Source: an uncultured Lachnospiraceae bacterium (lineage in GTDB: Bacteria; Bacillota; Clostridia; Lachnospirales; Lachnospiraceae). From it: a stretch of 64,000 bases of DNA. The notes under the pieces are model-generated. The model did not search any database, was not told the origin of the DNA, and was given only the letters and a program-made list of their open reading frames with translations. Each line of letters starts with the position of its first letter. Position 1 is the first letter of the stretch. The translations under genes were made by a program, and so were the position numbers. The stretch spans positions 1 to 64,000 of the forward strand of contig CAJTOV010000003.1 of the NCBI GenBank assembly GCA_910577765.1. The letters are read 5' to 3'. Of this stretch, positions 40,167 to 49,341 are shown piece by piece.

Positions 40167-41306
40167 TCAATAAGCCGTAGGCGCATAATCCGCGGCATTT
40201 TCCAGGGTAATGATCTGATAGGGAATCATCACCCGGGGAAAGGGCCGGACGCCCCGCTCCATCTGCTGGATCAGAAAAGCCACAAGAAAGCCCCAGCGGG
40301 GATTGCTTTCCACGGTGCCCAGATACTCCCCGGCAATGATGGCCTTGCACACGTCCTGGATGCCGTTGATGGACACAATGGCGATCTGGCCGGGAGCCAG
40401 CCCTGCCACCTTGATGGCCTGGAGGGCGCCCAGACCGTCCTCGTCACTGTGGGCAAAGACTCCGTGGATGGTCTGGCCCCGGCCGGCAGCCTTGATCAGG
40501 GCATTCTCCATGGCCTTCTGGGCCGTGACCCGGTCAAAATTCCCGTACTCCACATCCGTGACCCGCAGGTTGGGATACCGGGCAAGGGCCTGGTGGAAGC
40601 CCCGGGAGCGGGCCTGGGCGCCGGGCGAGGTCTCCGTGCCGTAGATTTCCACAATGTTGCAGGGACTGTCCCCGAACCGTTGGGCCAGAAGGGTGGCGCA
40701 GATCTGTCCCTCCTTCAGATAATCCGCCGAGATCCGGGACACATAGTAGCTCTGGTCAATGGTCTCGGCAGACTGGTCAATCAGGATCACCGGAATTCCC
40801 GCCTCCTTGGCATCCTCCAGAACCGGAGCCAGGGCCATCAGGTCCGCAGGCACAATCACCAGGTAATCCACCTTTTCCCGGATCAGGCTGCGGATATCCT
40901 CCAGCTGCCACTGGGCCGTGTACTCCTCCGGCTCATGGTAGATAAAATCCATGCCGTTGGGCAGCAGGGCCTCCCGGAAGCTGTTGATCTGGGCAGCCCG
41001 CCAGGGATTGTCTGTCTCAAGCTGGGAGAAACCCACCAGAATCCGGGAGCCTCCCCCTGCCTCCGGCTCCTGGCCCGCCGGCTGGCCGGAAGTATCACAT
41101 AAGGTAAACACCAGCAGCACACAAAGGAACGCAATGACCGCCAGGCACCAGTGTGTCCGCAAAAGACCGGCAGCAGTCTCTGCCTGTGCCGGTTCCCCGG
41201 AACCGGGCCGGGACTCTCTGTCAGAGGGTGCCTGGGCTGCCCTGGCCAGCACCCGGGCCAGAACGTTCCTGATCCTCTGCCCCACAGCCCCTAATACTCC
41301 GCCCAC
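40167..41306 (-). CDS. Membrane-anchored periplasmic-binding-type sensor protein
   Basis: A 379-residue protein with a positively charged cytoplasmic N-terminus, a single membrane segment (about 52-70, WCLAVIAFLCVLLVFTLC) and then a ribose/galactose-type binding domain (about 86-360: ILVGFSQLETDNPWRAAQINSF, DYLVIVPADLMALAPVLEDA, VFAHSDEDGLGALQAI). There is no lipobox before the domain. It overlaps the upstream cyclase gene by 16 bp and lies 10 bp before the YesM-like kinase. Such anchored binding proteins act with YesM/YesN pairs as accessory sensors of sugars or related ligands. No transporter genes follow on this strand; the importer is divergent. Confidence 0.85.
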   Translation of the reverse strand: MGGVLGAVGQRIRNVLARVLARAAQAPSDRESRPGSGEPAQAETAAGLLRTHWCLAVIAFLCVLLVFTLCDTSGQPAGQEPEAGGGSRILVGFSQLETDNPWRAAQINSFREALLPNGMDFIYHEPEEYTAQWQLEDIRSLIREKVDYLVIVPADLMALAPVLEDAKEAGIPVILIDQSAETIDQSYYVSRISADYLKEGQICATLLAQRFGDSPCNIVEIYGTETSPGAQARSRGFHQALARYPNLRVTDVEYGNFDRVTAQKAMENALIKAAGRGQTIHGVFAHSDEDGLGALQAIKVAGLAPGQIAIVSINGIQDVCKAIIAGEYLGTVESNPRWGFLVAFLIQQMERGVRPFPRVMIPYQIITLENAADYAPTAY

Positions 41307-41959
41307 ATGGTAACCGGGGAGCTGTCAATGCCCTGGACCAGCAGGGGAACCGCCGAGACCTGTTTTAAGAATCCGGCAGGAAGTCCCCGCAGGTTCACGT
41401 CCTCAATAATCAGGATAAACCGGTTATGGAACATACCCAGCATGGTCTGGTGGGCCAGGTTCCCGTCGGTCCGGTCACTGTAGGATGCCAGAGAGACAAA
41501 ATCCAGGGCCACGGCCTTAAGGTCCGGCAGTTCCTCCTGGAGATACTTAGCCAGACGGCTGCTGACCCCGGGGCCGTTGTTTTCATAGACGGCAGGCTCC
41601 TCCAGCCGGTATTTCCAGAAGCCGGTGCGGATCAGCAGAAGGTCCGCGGCCCCGGCATCCTGCCGGTAAGGCACCAGATCCTCCGGCACAAGCTTTTCCC
41701 CCGGACCCTTGGGAATATCCGCCACCAGGGGTCTGCGGAAAAAGAACCGGTCAAACGGAACCTGGTCCAGGGAAATCCCGTCCCCGCAGAAATGCAGGGG
41801 CCCGTCCAGATGGGTTCCGTAATGGTTAAACAGATGAATGGTGCAGGTATTGGCATGGCCCCCTGCGGCAATGGAAGCTTTGGGCTCCAGACTGACCGTG
41901 GGATTGCCGGGCCAGGTAGGCTGACCGGGGCCTATGGGGTATGATAAGATCTGATACAT
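41291..41959 (-). CDS. Cyclase-family hydrolase (kynurenine formamidase-like)
   Basis: A 222-residue protein of the cyclase family (PF04199). The metal-binding motif is HYGTHLDGPLHF (about 47-58), matching HxGTHxDxPxH with Gly replacing the usual position before Pro. IEDVNLRGLPAGF (about 182) is the conserved C-terminal segment. Members hydrolyse amides or esters (N-formylkynurenine, isatin) or act on polyketide rings. The start at 41959 follows GGAGGG; the longer frame upstream lacks a ribosome site. It is the first gene of the leftward operon with the anchored binding protein and YesMN pair, and is divergent from an amidohydrolase gene, pointing to ring or amide cleavage of an imported compound. 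Confidence 0.88.
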   Translation of the reverse strand: MYQILSYPIGPGQPTWPGNPTVSLEPKASIAAGGHANTCTIHLFNHYGTHLDGPLHFCGDGISLDQVPFDRFFFRRPLVADIPKGPGEKLVPEDLVPYRQDAGAADLLLIRTGFWKYRLEEPAVYENNGPGVSSRLAKYLQEELPDLKAVALDFVSLASYSDRTDGNLAHQTMLGMFHNRFILIIEDVNLRGLPAGFLKQVSAVPLLVQGIDSSPVTMWAEY

Positions 41960-42187
41960 ATAATCCCTCCTTTTCCTGGTATCGGAACTGTTTCCATTAA
42001 AGCACGAATTCCCGGCAGCGTCAATAAGACATCCGCAACACAGGATGAAATCAAAAGATATTCCAATGAAATCATATATACAGAAAAATACAGGCATAGT
42101 ATACTAAACCCATACAAAAACCAGGGATTTCCAGGTAAAAATACCGAAATATCCCGTCCCCAGCCCACTACAAGACAGGAGGAGAAT

Positions 42188-43102
42188 ATGCAGGTCATTG
42201 ATATTCACGCCCACATTTACCAGCAGGTGGCAGGCATTACCCAGGGACAGCCCATGCGCTCCACAAGCCTGGGCCGGGTGGCCATCGGAGACCGCCAGGT
42301 CCAGTTTCTGCCCCCGTCCTTTGAGCAGACCCGCAGCACCGCAGAAATGCTTCTGGCCTACATGGACTGGTGCGGCATTGAAAAAGCCCTTCTCATGCCA
42401 AATCCCTATTACGGCTACCACAGCCAGTACTTGAAAGACAGTGTCCGCCGCTATCCGGACCGTCTGAAGGGGGTGGCCCTGGTAGACATTATGAAGGGGC
42501 AGAAGGCGGCAGAGGAGCTGGCAGCCATCTATGACGAAGGCCTTCTCTTCGGCTTCAAGGTGGAGGTGGACAGCACCTTCCAGTGTGCCCCCGGCACCAG
42601 GCTTACAGACCCTGGGCTGGCACCGGTGTGGGACTGCTGCAACCAGTACCGCCAGCCGGTATTTTTCCATCTGTTCCGCACCGTGGATATCGGGGATGTG
42701 AGGGAGCTGTCCCTGGCCTACCCCCATATGGTCCTGGTTCTCTGTCACATGGGCGCGGACGCATGCTTTAAAAAGGGAATGCCAAAGGACAATTACAGGC
42801 AGGTGCTGGACCTGGTAAAAAGCCGCCCCAATGTCTACATGGACACGTCCACGGTGCCGGTGTATTTCCAGGAGGAATACCCCTGGCCCTCGTCGGTGGA
42901 GATCATCGAGGAATGCTACCGCCAGGCAGGCCCGGAGAAGCTGATGTGGTCCTCGGACTATCCCGGAATGCTGAACCATGGAACCATGCGGCAGCTGATA
43001 AACCTGGTGGAAGTCCAGTGCACCCGCATCCCGGCGTCCCACCGGCAGATGATTCTGGCGGACAATGCAAGGCGGCTGTTTTTTGGGGAGACAGACCGGT
43101 AA
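42188..43102 (+). CDS. Amidohydrolase-family protein (PF04909 type)
   Basis: A 304-residue TIM-barrel metal hydrolase with N-terminal DIHAHIYQ (HxH, residues 5-12), VLCHMGADA (His about 185) and the C-terminal SSDYPGML (Asp about 257). These are ligands of amidohydrolase subtypes that include 2-pyrone-4,6-dicarboxylate lactonases and aromatic decarboxylases. CAGGAGGAG precedes the ATG. It leads the rightward operon (binding protein, ATPase, two permeases, LarA-like), so it probably processes the imported substrate. A second amidohydrolase of the same type lies at 51087-52010 in front of another importer. Confidence 0.88.
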   Translation: MQVIDIHAHIYQQVAGITQGQPMRSTSLGRVAIGDRQVQFLPPSFEQTRSTAEMLLAYMDWCGIEKALLMPNPYYGYHSQYLKDSVRRYPDRLKGVALVDIMKGQKAAEELAAIYDEGLLFGFKVEVDSTFQCAPGTRLTDPGLAPVWDCCNQYRQPVFFHLFRTVDIGDVRELSLAYPHMVLVLCHMGADACFKKGMPKDNYRQVLDLVKSRPNVYMDTSTVPVYFQEEYPWPSSVEIIEECYRQAGPEKLMWSSDYPGMLNHGTMRQLINLVEVQCTRIPASHRQMILADNARRLFFGETDR

Positions 43103-43147
43103 CTTAAGAGTATTTATAAGAGAGCATCCATAAGGAGGACATGTTTT

Positions 43148-44260
43148 ATGAGAAAAAGATTTGCAGCAGCAATGGCAGCAGTGATGACCCTTAGCCTTTG
43201 CGCATGCGGCGGCGGCCAGAAGGCCCCGGAGCCTGCGGCAGCCCCGGCAGCGGAGCAGACCACAGAGGCCCCGGCAGCCGGAACCACCCAGGCCCAGGAG
43301 GAAAAGAAAGAAGAAGCTCCAGGCGGGGACGGCTATGTGGTGGCCCTCTGCAACTATTCCATCGGCAACTCCTGGAGAGCCCAGATGGAGCAGGAGTTCA
43401 TGGCTGAGGCGGAGAAGCTGAAAGCAGAAGGCGTGGTAAGGGAATACTACATTACCAACTCCAACGACGATATCAACAAGCAGATCAGCGACATGCAGGA
43501 CCTGATCACCAAGAAGGTGGATGCCATTGTTATCACCGCGGCCTCCCCCACAGCCCTGGCCCCCATTGTGGAAGAAGCCACGGAAGAGGGGATAAAGGTG
43601 GTCTCCTTTGACAATGTTGTGGATACTGACGAGCAGGTAGCCACCGTGGGAATCGACGAGAAGGAATTCGGACGCATCGGTGCAGAGTGGCTGGTGGAGA
43701 AGCTGGACGGAAAAGGCAAGATTGTGGTGCTGAACGGCATTGCCGGTACGGCCACCGATGCCCTGCGGTGGGGCGGCGCAGAGGAAGTGTTTAACCAGTA
43801 CCCGGATATTGAGATCCTGGGCTCTGCCAATGCCTCCTGGGACTATGCCCAGGGCAAGGCAGCCATGGAATCCATGCTGTCCGCCTACCCGGAGATTGAC
43901 GGTGTATGGTCCCAGGGCGGCGCCATGACCCAGGGAGCCATCGATGCCTTCCTTGCCGCAGGCCGGGATCTGGTTCCCATGACCAGCGAAGGCAACAACG
44001 GCGCCATCCGTTCCTGGATTGAAAACAAGGACAACGGGCTGTCCTGCATTGCCCCCTCCAACCCTACCTACACCAGCGCGGAGGCCCTGCGGGTAGCCAT
44101 CCGGGCCCTGGGCGGGGAAGAGGTACCGGCCAACGTGGTCATGGATATGGAGACGGTTACCGAAGACAATGTGGACCAGTATTACCGGGAAGACATGCCG
44201 GACAGCTACTGGGTGCTGACCGAGCTGGACGAGGATACCCTTAAGAAGCTGTACCAGTAG
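43148..44260 (+). CDS. Ribose-type ABC substrate-binding lipoprotein
   Basis: A 370-residue lipoprotein. The signal peptide has lipobox LSLCAC (Cys about 18-20), followed by an Ala/Pro/Glu-rich linker (about 25-58) and a ribose/galactose-type Peripla_BP_4 domain (VVALCNYSIGNSWRAQM, DAIVITAASPTALAPIVEEA, GIAGTATDALRWGGAEEVF, WSQGGAMTQGAIDAFLAAG). It delivers ligand to the ABC transporter encoded downstream. AAGGAGG lies about 10 bases before the ATG. The conserved NSWR and aromatic positions suggest a polar sugar-like or heterocyclic ligand; the amidohydrolase and cyclase neighbours make a non-sugar possible. Confidence 0.95.
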   Translation: MRKRFAAAMAAVMTLSLCACGGGQKAPEPAAAPAAEQTTEAPAAGTTQAQEEKKEEAPGGDGYVVALCNYSIGNSWRAQMEQEFMAEAEKLKAEGVVREYYITNSNDDINKQISDMQDLITKKVDAIVITAASPTALAPIVEEATEEGIKVVSFDNVVDTDEQVATVGIDEKEFGRIGAEWLVEKLDGKGKIVVLNGIAGTATDALRWGGAEEVFNQYPDIEILGSANASWDYAQGKAAMESMLSAYPEIDGVWSQGGAMTQGAIDAFLAAGRDLVPMTSEGNNGAIRSWIENKDNGLSCIAPSNPTYTSAEALRVAIRALGGEEVPANVVMDMETVTEDNVDQYYREDMPDSYWVLTELDEDTLKKLYQ

Positions 44261-44320
44261 TGAGAATAGGGGGAAGCTGTCCCAGAGGCAGCCCCCCTTC
44301 CTTTATAACGGAGGCGAACC

Positions 44321-45970
44321 GTGGCAGAAGAAATTTTAAAAATGGTCAACATAACCAAACGTTTTGCCGGGACCACGGCCCTGGACCGGGTACAGTTTTC
44401 CTGCAGCAAAGGGGAAATCCATGTGCTGGCCGGGGAAAACGGCGCCGGCAAAAGCACCATCTTAAAGATGCTGGCAGGCATTCACCAGCCGGATGAAGGG
44501 GAGATCTTCTTTCACGGCCAGAAGGTGAAGATTCCCAATCCCCAGCAGGCCCGGAAACTGGGAATCGCCATGGTCTTCCAGGAGCTGACCCTGGTAGGGG
44601 AAATGACGGTGTGGGAGAATATCTACCTGAACCAGGAGCCGGTTACCGGGTTCCTGTCCGGCCGCCGGACCACCCGGAAACATGCCGGCTCCGGTCAGGC
44701 ACCGGATGCCGGCCGGATGTGCCGGGAGGGTGGGGTGTCCGGCTGGGCCCGGTGTCTGGGCCGTGTGGACAAAAAGGAGATCCGCCGCCGCATCCAGGAG
44801 GCCATGGACCGGTACGGCATCCACATTGACCCGGATGCCCTGGTTAAGAACCTGCCGGTGGCAGAGCAGCAGATGGCCGAAATATTAAAGATTCTGGTCC
44901 GGGACCCGGAACTGATTATTCTGGATGAGCCTACCTCGGCCCTGGCCAGGAAGGAGGTCCGGCAGTTATACCGGATTATCCGCAATCTGGTGGCAGACGG
45001 CAAGACCATCATATTCATCTCCCACCGGATGGAGGAGGTGTTCCAGCTTGGGGACCGGATCACCGTATTCAAGGACGGCCGTTACATAGGCACCCGGAAC
45101 ATGGACCAGATCAGCGAGGACGACCTGATCCGCATGATGGTAGGCCGTTCCCTGGAGAATATTTTCCCGCCGGCCCAGTGCCCGGTGGATGACAGTCAGG
45201 TGATTTTTGAGGTGAACAACCTGACGGAACCAGGCAGCAGGACCCAGGGAGGCACCCGGCTGGATCATGTAAGCTTCCGGGTCTACAAGGGGGAGATCCT
45301 GGGAGTGGCGGGACTCCAGGGACAGGGCCAGACGGAACTGCTCAATGCCATCAGCGGCCTCCATCCCCTGGCAGAGGGGGAGATTCTGGTAGGCGGCCGG
45401 CCGGTAAAGGTGAAAAATGCGGCCCAGGCCATTGCCGGCGGTATTGCCCTGGTGCCCTCGGACCGGAAGAACCAGGGACTTATGCTGGAGCTGTCCTGCC
45501 GTCACAACCTGGCTGTGGCCAGCATGAAGAAGCGGATGAAGGGCTGTTTCATTGACCGGAAGGCAGAAGAAGCCTTTGGCCGGTCCATGAAGGAACGGCT
45601 TTCCATTAAGATGGGGGGACTGGAGCTTCCGGTGTCCAGCCTGTCCGGCGGCAACCAGCAGAAGGTGGTTCTGGGCAAGGAGCTGGCCACAGAGCCCAGG
45701 GTCATTCTCTTTGACGAGCCTACCAGGGGCATAGACGTGGAGGCCAAACGGGAATTCTACCAGATCATGCGGGACCTGGCGGCCCAGGGCGTGGCCGTAA
45801 TCATGAATTCCAGCGATATGATGGAGGTGATGGGCATGAGCAGCCGGGTGCTGGTCATGTATGAGGGCCGGATCTCCGGTATCCTTGGAAAGGAAGAGCT
45901 TAGTGAGGAACGGATCATGCAGCTTGGCATGGGCATGGACAGAAGCGAAAAAGGAGGTGCGGCAGGGTGA
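44321..45970 (+). CDS. RbsA-type sugar ABC ATPase
   Basis: A 549-residue double-domain ATPase. Domain 1 has Walker A GENGAGKST (about 39-47), a signature-like LPVAEQQM (about 181) and Walker B LIILDEPTSAL. Domain 2 has the usual degenerate Walker A (GLQGQGQTEL) with LSGGNQQKVVLG and VILFDEPTRGID. It starts with GTG after CGGAGG. A roughly 35-residue Arg/Gly/Cys-rich insertion (about 112-148, encoded by 44660-44770) lies after the Q-loop helix of domain 1 and has no counterpart in RbsA. It overlaps the next permease as GTGA. Confidence 0.95.
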   Translation: MAEEILKMVNITKRFAGTTALDRVQFSCSKGEIHVLAGENGAGKSTILKMLAGIHQPDEGEIFFHGQKVKIPNPQQARKLGIAMVFQELTLVGEMTVWENIYLNQEPVTGFLSGRRTTRKHAGSGQAPDAGRMCREGGVSGWARCLGRVDKKEIRRRIQEAMDRYGIHIDPDALVKNLPVAEQQMAEILKILVRDPELIILDEPTSALARKEVRQLYRIIRNLVADGKTIIFISHRMEEVFQLGDRITVFKDGRYIGTRNMDQISEDDLIRMMVGRSLENIFPPAQCPVDDSQVIFEVNNLTEPGSRTQGGTRLDHVSFRVYKGEILGVAGLQGQGQTELLNAISGLHPLAEGEILVGGRPVKVKNAAQAIAGGIALVPSDRKNQGLMLELSCRHNLAVASMKKRMKGCFIDRKAEEAFGRSMKERLSIKMGGLELPVSSLSGGNQQKVVLGKELATEPRVILFDEPTRGIDVEAKREFYQIMRDLAAQGVAVIMNSSDMMEVMGMSSRVLVMYEGRISGILGKEELSEERIMQLGMGMDRSEKGGAAG

Positions 45971-46953
45971 AACAGCCACGGAACAGGCATTTCTGGAACC
46001 GAAACGGGCGTACAGTGACCATCTATGTGTTTCTTGGGGCCCTGATGATCTTTGTAAGTGTGTTTAACCAGGACTTTTTTACCCTGGGCAATTTTAAGAA
46101 TCTTCTCCGGTCCTCCTTTCCCCTGCTGATGGCGGCCCTGGGACAGACCCTGGTGATTCTCACCGGGGGCATTGACCTGTCCCTGGGAGGGATCGTGGCC
46201 CTGTGCAATGTGGTCTGTGTCCTGTTTATGAATCCGGATTCGGCCCTGGGCTTTGTTCCGGCCCTGGCAGCGGCGGCAGTGGTGGGCCTGGCCTGCGGAG
46301 CCTTCAACGGGGCCCTGGTAACCAGAGGGCGTCTGGCTCCCATTATTGTGACCATTGCCACCACAGCCATATTTGACGGCCTGGCCCTTTTGCTGATGCC
46401 AAAGCCGGGAGGAAGTGTCCACCGGGCTTTTGCGAAATTTCTCACCAGGGGGCTGTCAGGGGCATTTCCCTTTCTGCTGTTTGCAGGGATACTGGTTCTG
46501 GTGCGCCGTCTGGCCGGCAGTACCCCTTACGGCAAGGCGCTGCGGGCCATCGGCGGCAGTGACCATGCGGCCTACTCCACCGGCATCCGGGTGGACCGGG
46601 TCAAGTTCTGGGCCTACTGTCTGGCCGGAGGGCTGTGTGCCGTGGCAGGAATCTTTTTAAGCGCCCAGATGAATTCGGCGGATGCCACCATTGGCAAAAA
46701 TTATGCCATGAATGCCATCACCGCCACCGTGGTAGGCGGCACGGCCATGACCGGGGCAGTGGGAGATCCCCTGGGCACCATTGCCGGGGTATTTATCATC
46801 TCCATTATCAACAACATGCTGAATCTGTTTGGCGTTTCCTCCTTTTACCAGTTTGTATGCCAGGGACTGATTCTGATTGGGGCGCTGTCCCTAAGCGCAC
46901 TGGGTCAAATGCCCATGCAGACGCGGCACCTGGCTCGTTGCCCGCGGAAATAA
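45967..46953 (+). CDS. RbsC-type ABC permease
   Basis: A 328-residue permease of the branched-chain/ribose (BPD_transp_2) family with about eight to ten spans. Conserved GQTLVILTGGIDLSLGGIVAL (about 59-79), PYGKALRAIGGSDHAAYSTGI (about 181-201) and TATVVGGTAMTGAVGDPLGT (about 255-274) contact the ATPase or line the pore. GTG start with AAAGGAGG; it overlaps the ATPase stop by four bases. It pairs with the second permease downstream to form a heterodimeric channel. Confidence 0.95.
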   Translation: MKQPRNRHFWNRNGRTVTIYVFLGALMIFVSVFNQDFFTLGNFKNLLRSSFPLLMAALGQTLVILTGGIDLSLGGIVALCNVVCVLFMNPDSALGFVPALAAAAVVGLACGAFNGALVTRGRLAPIIVTIATTAIFDGLALLLMPKPGGSVHRAFAKFLTRGLSGAFPFLLFAGILVLVRRLAGSTPYGKALRAIGGSDHAAYSTGIRVDRVKFWAYCLAGGLCAVAGIFLSAQMNSADATIGKNYAMNAITATVVGGTAMTGAVGDPLGTIAGVFIISIINNMLNLFGVSSFYQFVCQGLILIGALSLSALGQMPMQTRHLARCPRK

Positions 46954-46993
46954 AAGGCATTGAGGAAGTTACAGAAAGGAACGGTGGAAGAAC

Positions 46994-47974
46994 GTGGGAG
47001 ACATAAAAAACAGACAGACTTTGAAACTTGATTTGATCCGGAAATATTCCGGCAGTTCCCAGGTAATGGTCTATGTGATCCTGGCCGTGATTCTGCTGGC
47101 AGCCCAGATGCTGTCCCCGGGGTATCTAAAGCCCACCCACATGGCGGGGATTTTGCGGCTGGCGTCCTTTATGGGAATTGCGGCCATCGGGCAGAATCTG
47201 ACCATTCTCACCGGGGGGATTGACCTGTCCATTGCCAATACCATTACCTTTGCCAATGTGATCGGAGCCCAGATCATGATGGGCCAGGATGCCAGGATTG
47301 CCACGGCTTTGGCAGCAGTGCTTGTCATGGGCATGGCGGTGGGGTTCATCAACGGGTCCGGGATACACTGGCTGGGGATTCCCCCCTTTATCATGACCCT
47401 GGGGGTGGGAACCGTGATCCAGGGCCTGTTCCTGATCTACACCAAAGGCGCCCCCAAGGGCAACGCGGCCCCCATGCTGCGGGCCGTCTGCGGCCAGAGT
47501 TTCCTGGGGATCGTGTCCGGGATTGTGGTGATCTGGGCCATTCTGGCTGTGGTGACCATGGTGGTCCTTAAATGCACCCCTTACGGGCGGAAGATTTATT
47601 CCGTGGGTATCAATGAGCAGGCTGCCCGGTTCTCCGGAATCCGCACCGGGCGGGTGACTTTTTCCGTGTATCTTCTGTCCGCGGTGATCGCGGCCATGGC
47701 CGGCTTCTTTCTGGTGGGGTACACAGGCACCAGCTTCCTGGATGTGGGCACCAGCTACAATACCAAGACCATTGCGGCGGTGATCATCGGCGGCACGGCC
47801 ATTACCGGAGGAAAAGGCGGCTATGCAGGGACCATTGCAGGAGCGGTGATTATGACCGTGCTGGATGATTTCCTGACCATTGTCAATATACCCGAGGCCG
47901 GGCGGCAGATCATGCAGGGGGTGATTATCCTGGCGCTGGTGCTGGTGTACAGCCGGGAGAAGGGGAAATGGTAA
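46994..47974 (+). CDS. RbsC-type ABC permease, second subunit
   Basis: A 326-residue permease of the same family as its neighbour, with GQNLTILTGGIDLSIANTITF (about 73-93), PYGRKIYSVGINEQAARFSGI (about 197-217) and AAVIIGGTAITGGKGGYAGT (about 260-279). It starts with GTG; the ribosome site (AAAGGA) is somewhat distant. It follows the first permease by 40 bp and ends 30 bp before the LarA-like gene. Two different permeases with one double ATPase is a common ribose-family layout. Confidence 0.94.
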   Translation: MGDIKNRQTLKLDLIRKYSGSSQVMVYVILAVILLAAQMLSPGYLKPTHMAGILRLASFMGIAAIGQNLTILTGGIDLSIANTITFANVIGAQIMMGQDARIATALAAVLVMGMAVGFINGSGIHWLGIPPFIMTLGVGTVIQGLFLIYTKGAPKGNAAPMLRAVCGQSFLGIVSGIVVIWAILAVVTMVVLKCTPYGRKIYSVGINEQAARFSGIRTGRVTFSVYLLSAVIAAMAGFFLVGYTGTSFLDVGTSYNTKTIAAVIIGGTAITGGKGGYAGTIAGAVIMTVLDDFLTIVNIPEAGRQIMQGVIILALVLVYSREKGKW

Positions 47975-48004
47975 GTACATTGCAGGAGAGAGGAGGTATC
48001 ATCT

Positions 48005-49291
48005 GTGCTGAAACATGTCAGGGAATTCAGCGCCTGGTCAGATTCCGGGGAGCTGGCCTGGGACCAGGTGGAGACGGTGCTGGAAGGGATGCTGGGAGAG
48101 CTGGCGGCAAGGGTGCCGGAGGCAGGGCGGGTTCTGCTGGTGCCGCCGGACATTACCCGGTGTTATTCCGGCGGCGGAAGGATTGCCGCGTATCTGTATC
48201 ACCGTCTGAAGGAAAAGGCCCAGGTGCGGATCATGCCGGCAGTGGGCACCCACCGGGCCATGAGCCGGAAGGAGCAGGAAGGGTTTCTGGGAGCGGATAT
48301 CCCGGAGGAGGTATTTCTGTATCATGACTGGACAAAGGACACAGTAAAAATCGGCACAGTACCGGGAAGCTTCTGTAAGCAGGTGTCCGGCGGCAGGTAC
48401 TGTGAGGATATGGACGTGGAAGTGAACCGCCTGGTGGTGGACGGCAGCTTTGACCTGGTGATCTCCATTGGCCAGGTGGTGCCCCATGAGGTCATCGGCA
48501 TGTCCAACTACACCAAGAATCTGCTGGTGGGGCTGGGAGGAAGGCCCATGATCAACGGAACCCACCTTCTGGGGGCCCTGTGCAACCTGGAGGAGATTAT
48601 GGGAAATGTGGATTCCCCGGTCCGGGCGGTATTTGACTACGGGGAGGAGCATTTTCTGGACCTTGTGCCCCTGGTCTATATTCTGACTGTGGCGTCGGAG
48701 GTCCAGGGAAGGACAGCCATGGAAGGGATCTTTGCCGGGGCTTCCCGGGAGGTTTACCGGCAGGCGGCTGCCCTGGCAGCCAGACGGTGTATCGTCCATA
48801 CCGGACGCCGGGCAAAGAAGGTGGTGGCCTATCTGGAGCCGGAGGAATTTTCCACCATGTGGGTGGGCAACAAGGCTGTGTACCGGACCCGGATGATGAT
48901 TGAGGACGGCGGGGAGCTTCTGGTGATTGCACCGGGAATCCGGGCTTTTGGGGAGAACGGGGAGGTGGACGGACTGATCCGCCGGTATGGATACCATGGG
49001 ACGCCTTACACCATGGAACTGGTGGAGCAGGGGGCATTTGCAGGCTCCGGCATGGTGCCGGCCCATATGATCCACAGCTCCTCCGAGGGACGGTTTTCCA
49101 TCACCTATGCCCTGGACCCGGAAAAGCTGTCCCGGGCGGAGGTGTGTCAGGCAGGCTACGGGTATATGGATGTGGAGGAAGCCCTGAAGCGCTACCCGGT
49201 GACTTCTATGGAGGACGGATGGCAGGTCATGGAAGACGGGGAAGAGATCTATGTGGTCAAGGCCCCGGCCCTGGGGTTGTGGAAGGTATGA
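48005..49291 (+). CDS. LarA-like lactate racemase-domain protein
   Basis: A 428-residue protein of the LarA (DUF2088) family. Family features are LLVPPDITRCYSGGG (about 46-60), the HR motif in AVGTHRAMS (about 79-87) and the VVPHEVIGMSNYTKNLLVGLGG segment (about 159-180). In lactate racemase a nickel pincer cofactor is held by a Lys and several His; the Lys in NYTKN may be equivalent. Homologues epimerise or racemise various 2-hydroxy acids. GTG start after GAGGAGG. It is the last gene of the importer operon, so it may act on a hydroxy-acid product of the imported compound. The lar cofactor biosynthesis genes are not in the window. Confidence 0.88.
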   Translation: MLKHVREFSAWSDSGELAWDQVETVLEGMLGELAARVPEAGRVLLVPPDITRCYSGGGRIAAYLYHRLKEKAQVRIMPAVGTHRAMSRKEQEGFLGADIPEEVFLYHDWTKDTVKIGTVPGSFCKQVSGGRYCEDMDVEVNRLVVDGSFDLVISIGQVVPHEVIGMSNYTKNLLVGLGGRPMINGTHLLGALCNLEEIMGNVDSPVRAVFDYGEEHFLDLVPLVYILTVASEVQGRTAMEGIFAGASREVYRQAAALAARRCIVHTGRRAKKVVAYLEPEEFSTMWVGNKAVYRTRMMIEDGGELLVIAPGIRAFGENGEVDGLIRRYGYHGTPYTMELVEQGAFAGSGMVPAHMIHSSSEGRFSITYALDPEKLSRAEVCQAGYGYMDVEEALKRYPVTSMEDGWQVMEDGEEIYVVKAPALGLWKV

Positions 49292-49303
49292 GGGGGCTGC
49301 CCT

Positions 49304-49334
49304 GTGACAGTTCAGATAACCCTTGAACTGTTAC
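49304..49334. terminator. GTNACAGTTCA hairpin after larA-like gene
   Basis: GTGACAGTTCA and TTGAACTGTTAC pair around a short loop between the convergent LarA-like and MATE genes. It is the tail module of repeat family 2 on its own and is the only hairpin available to end either gene; no T-run follows. Confidence 0.45.
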
Positions 49335-49341
49335 GCTGCCT

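Noticed and set aside
48038..49075. 345-codon antisense frame inside the LarA-like gene
   Set aside because: It is a shadow of a well supported gene.
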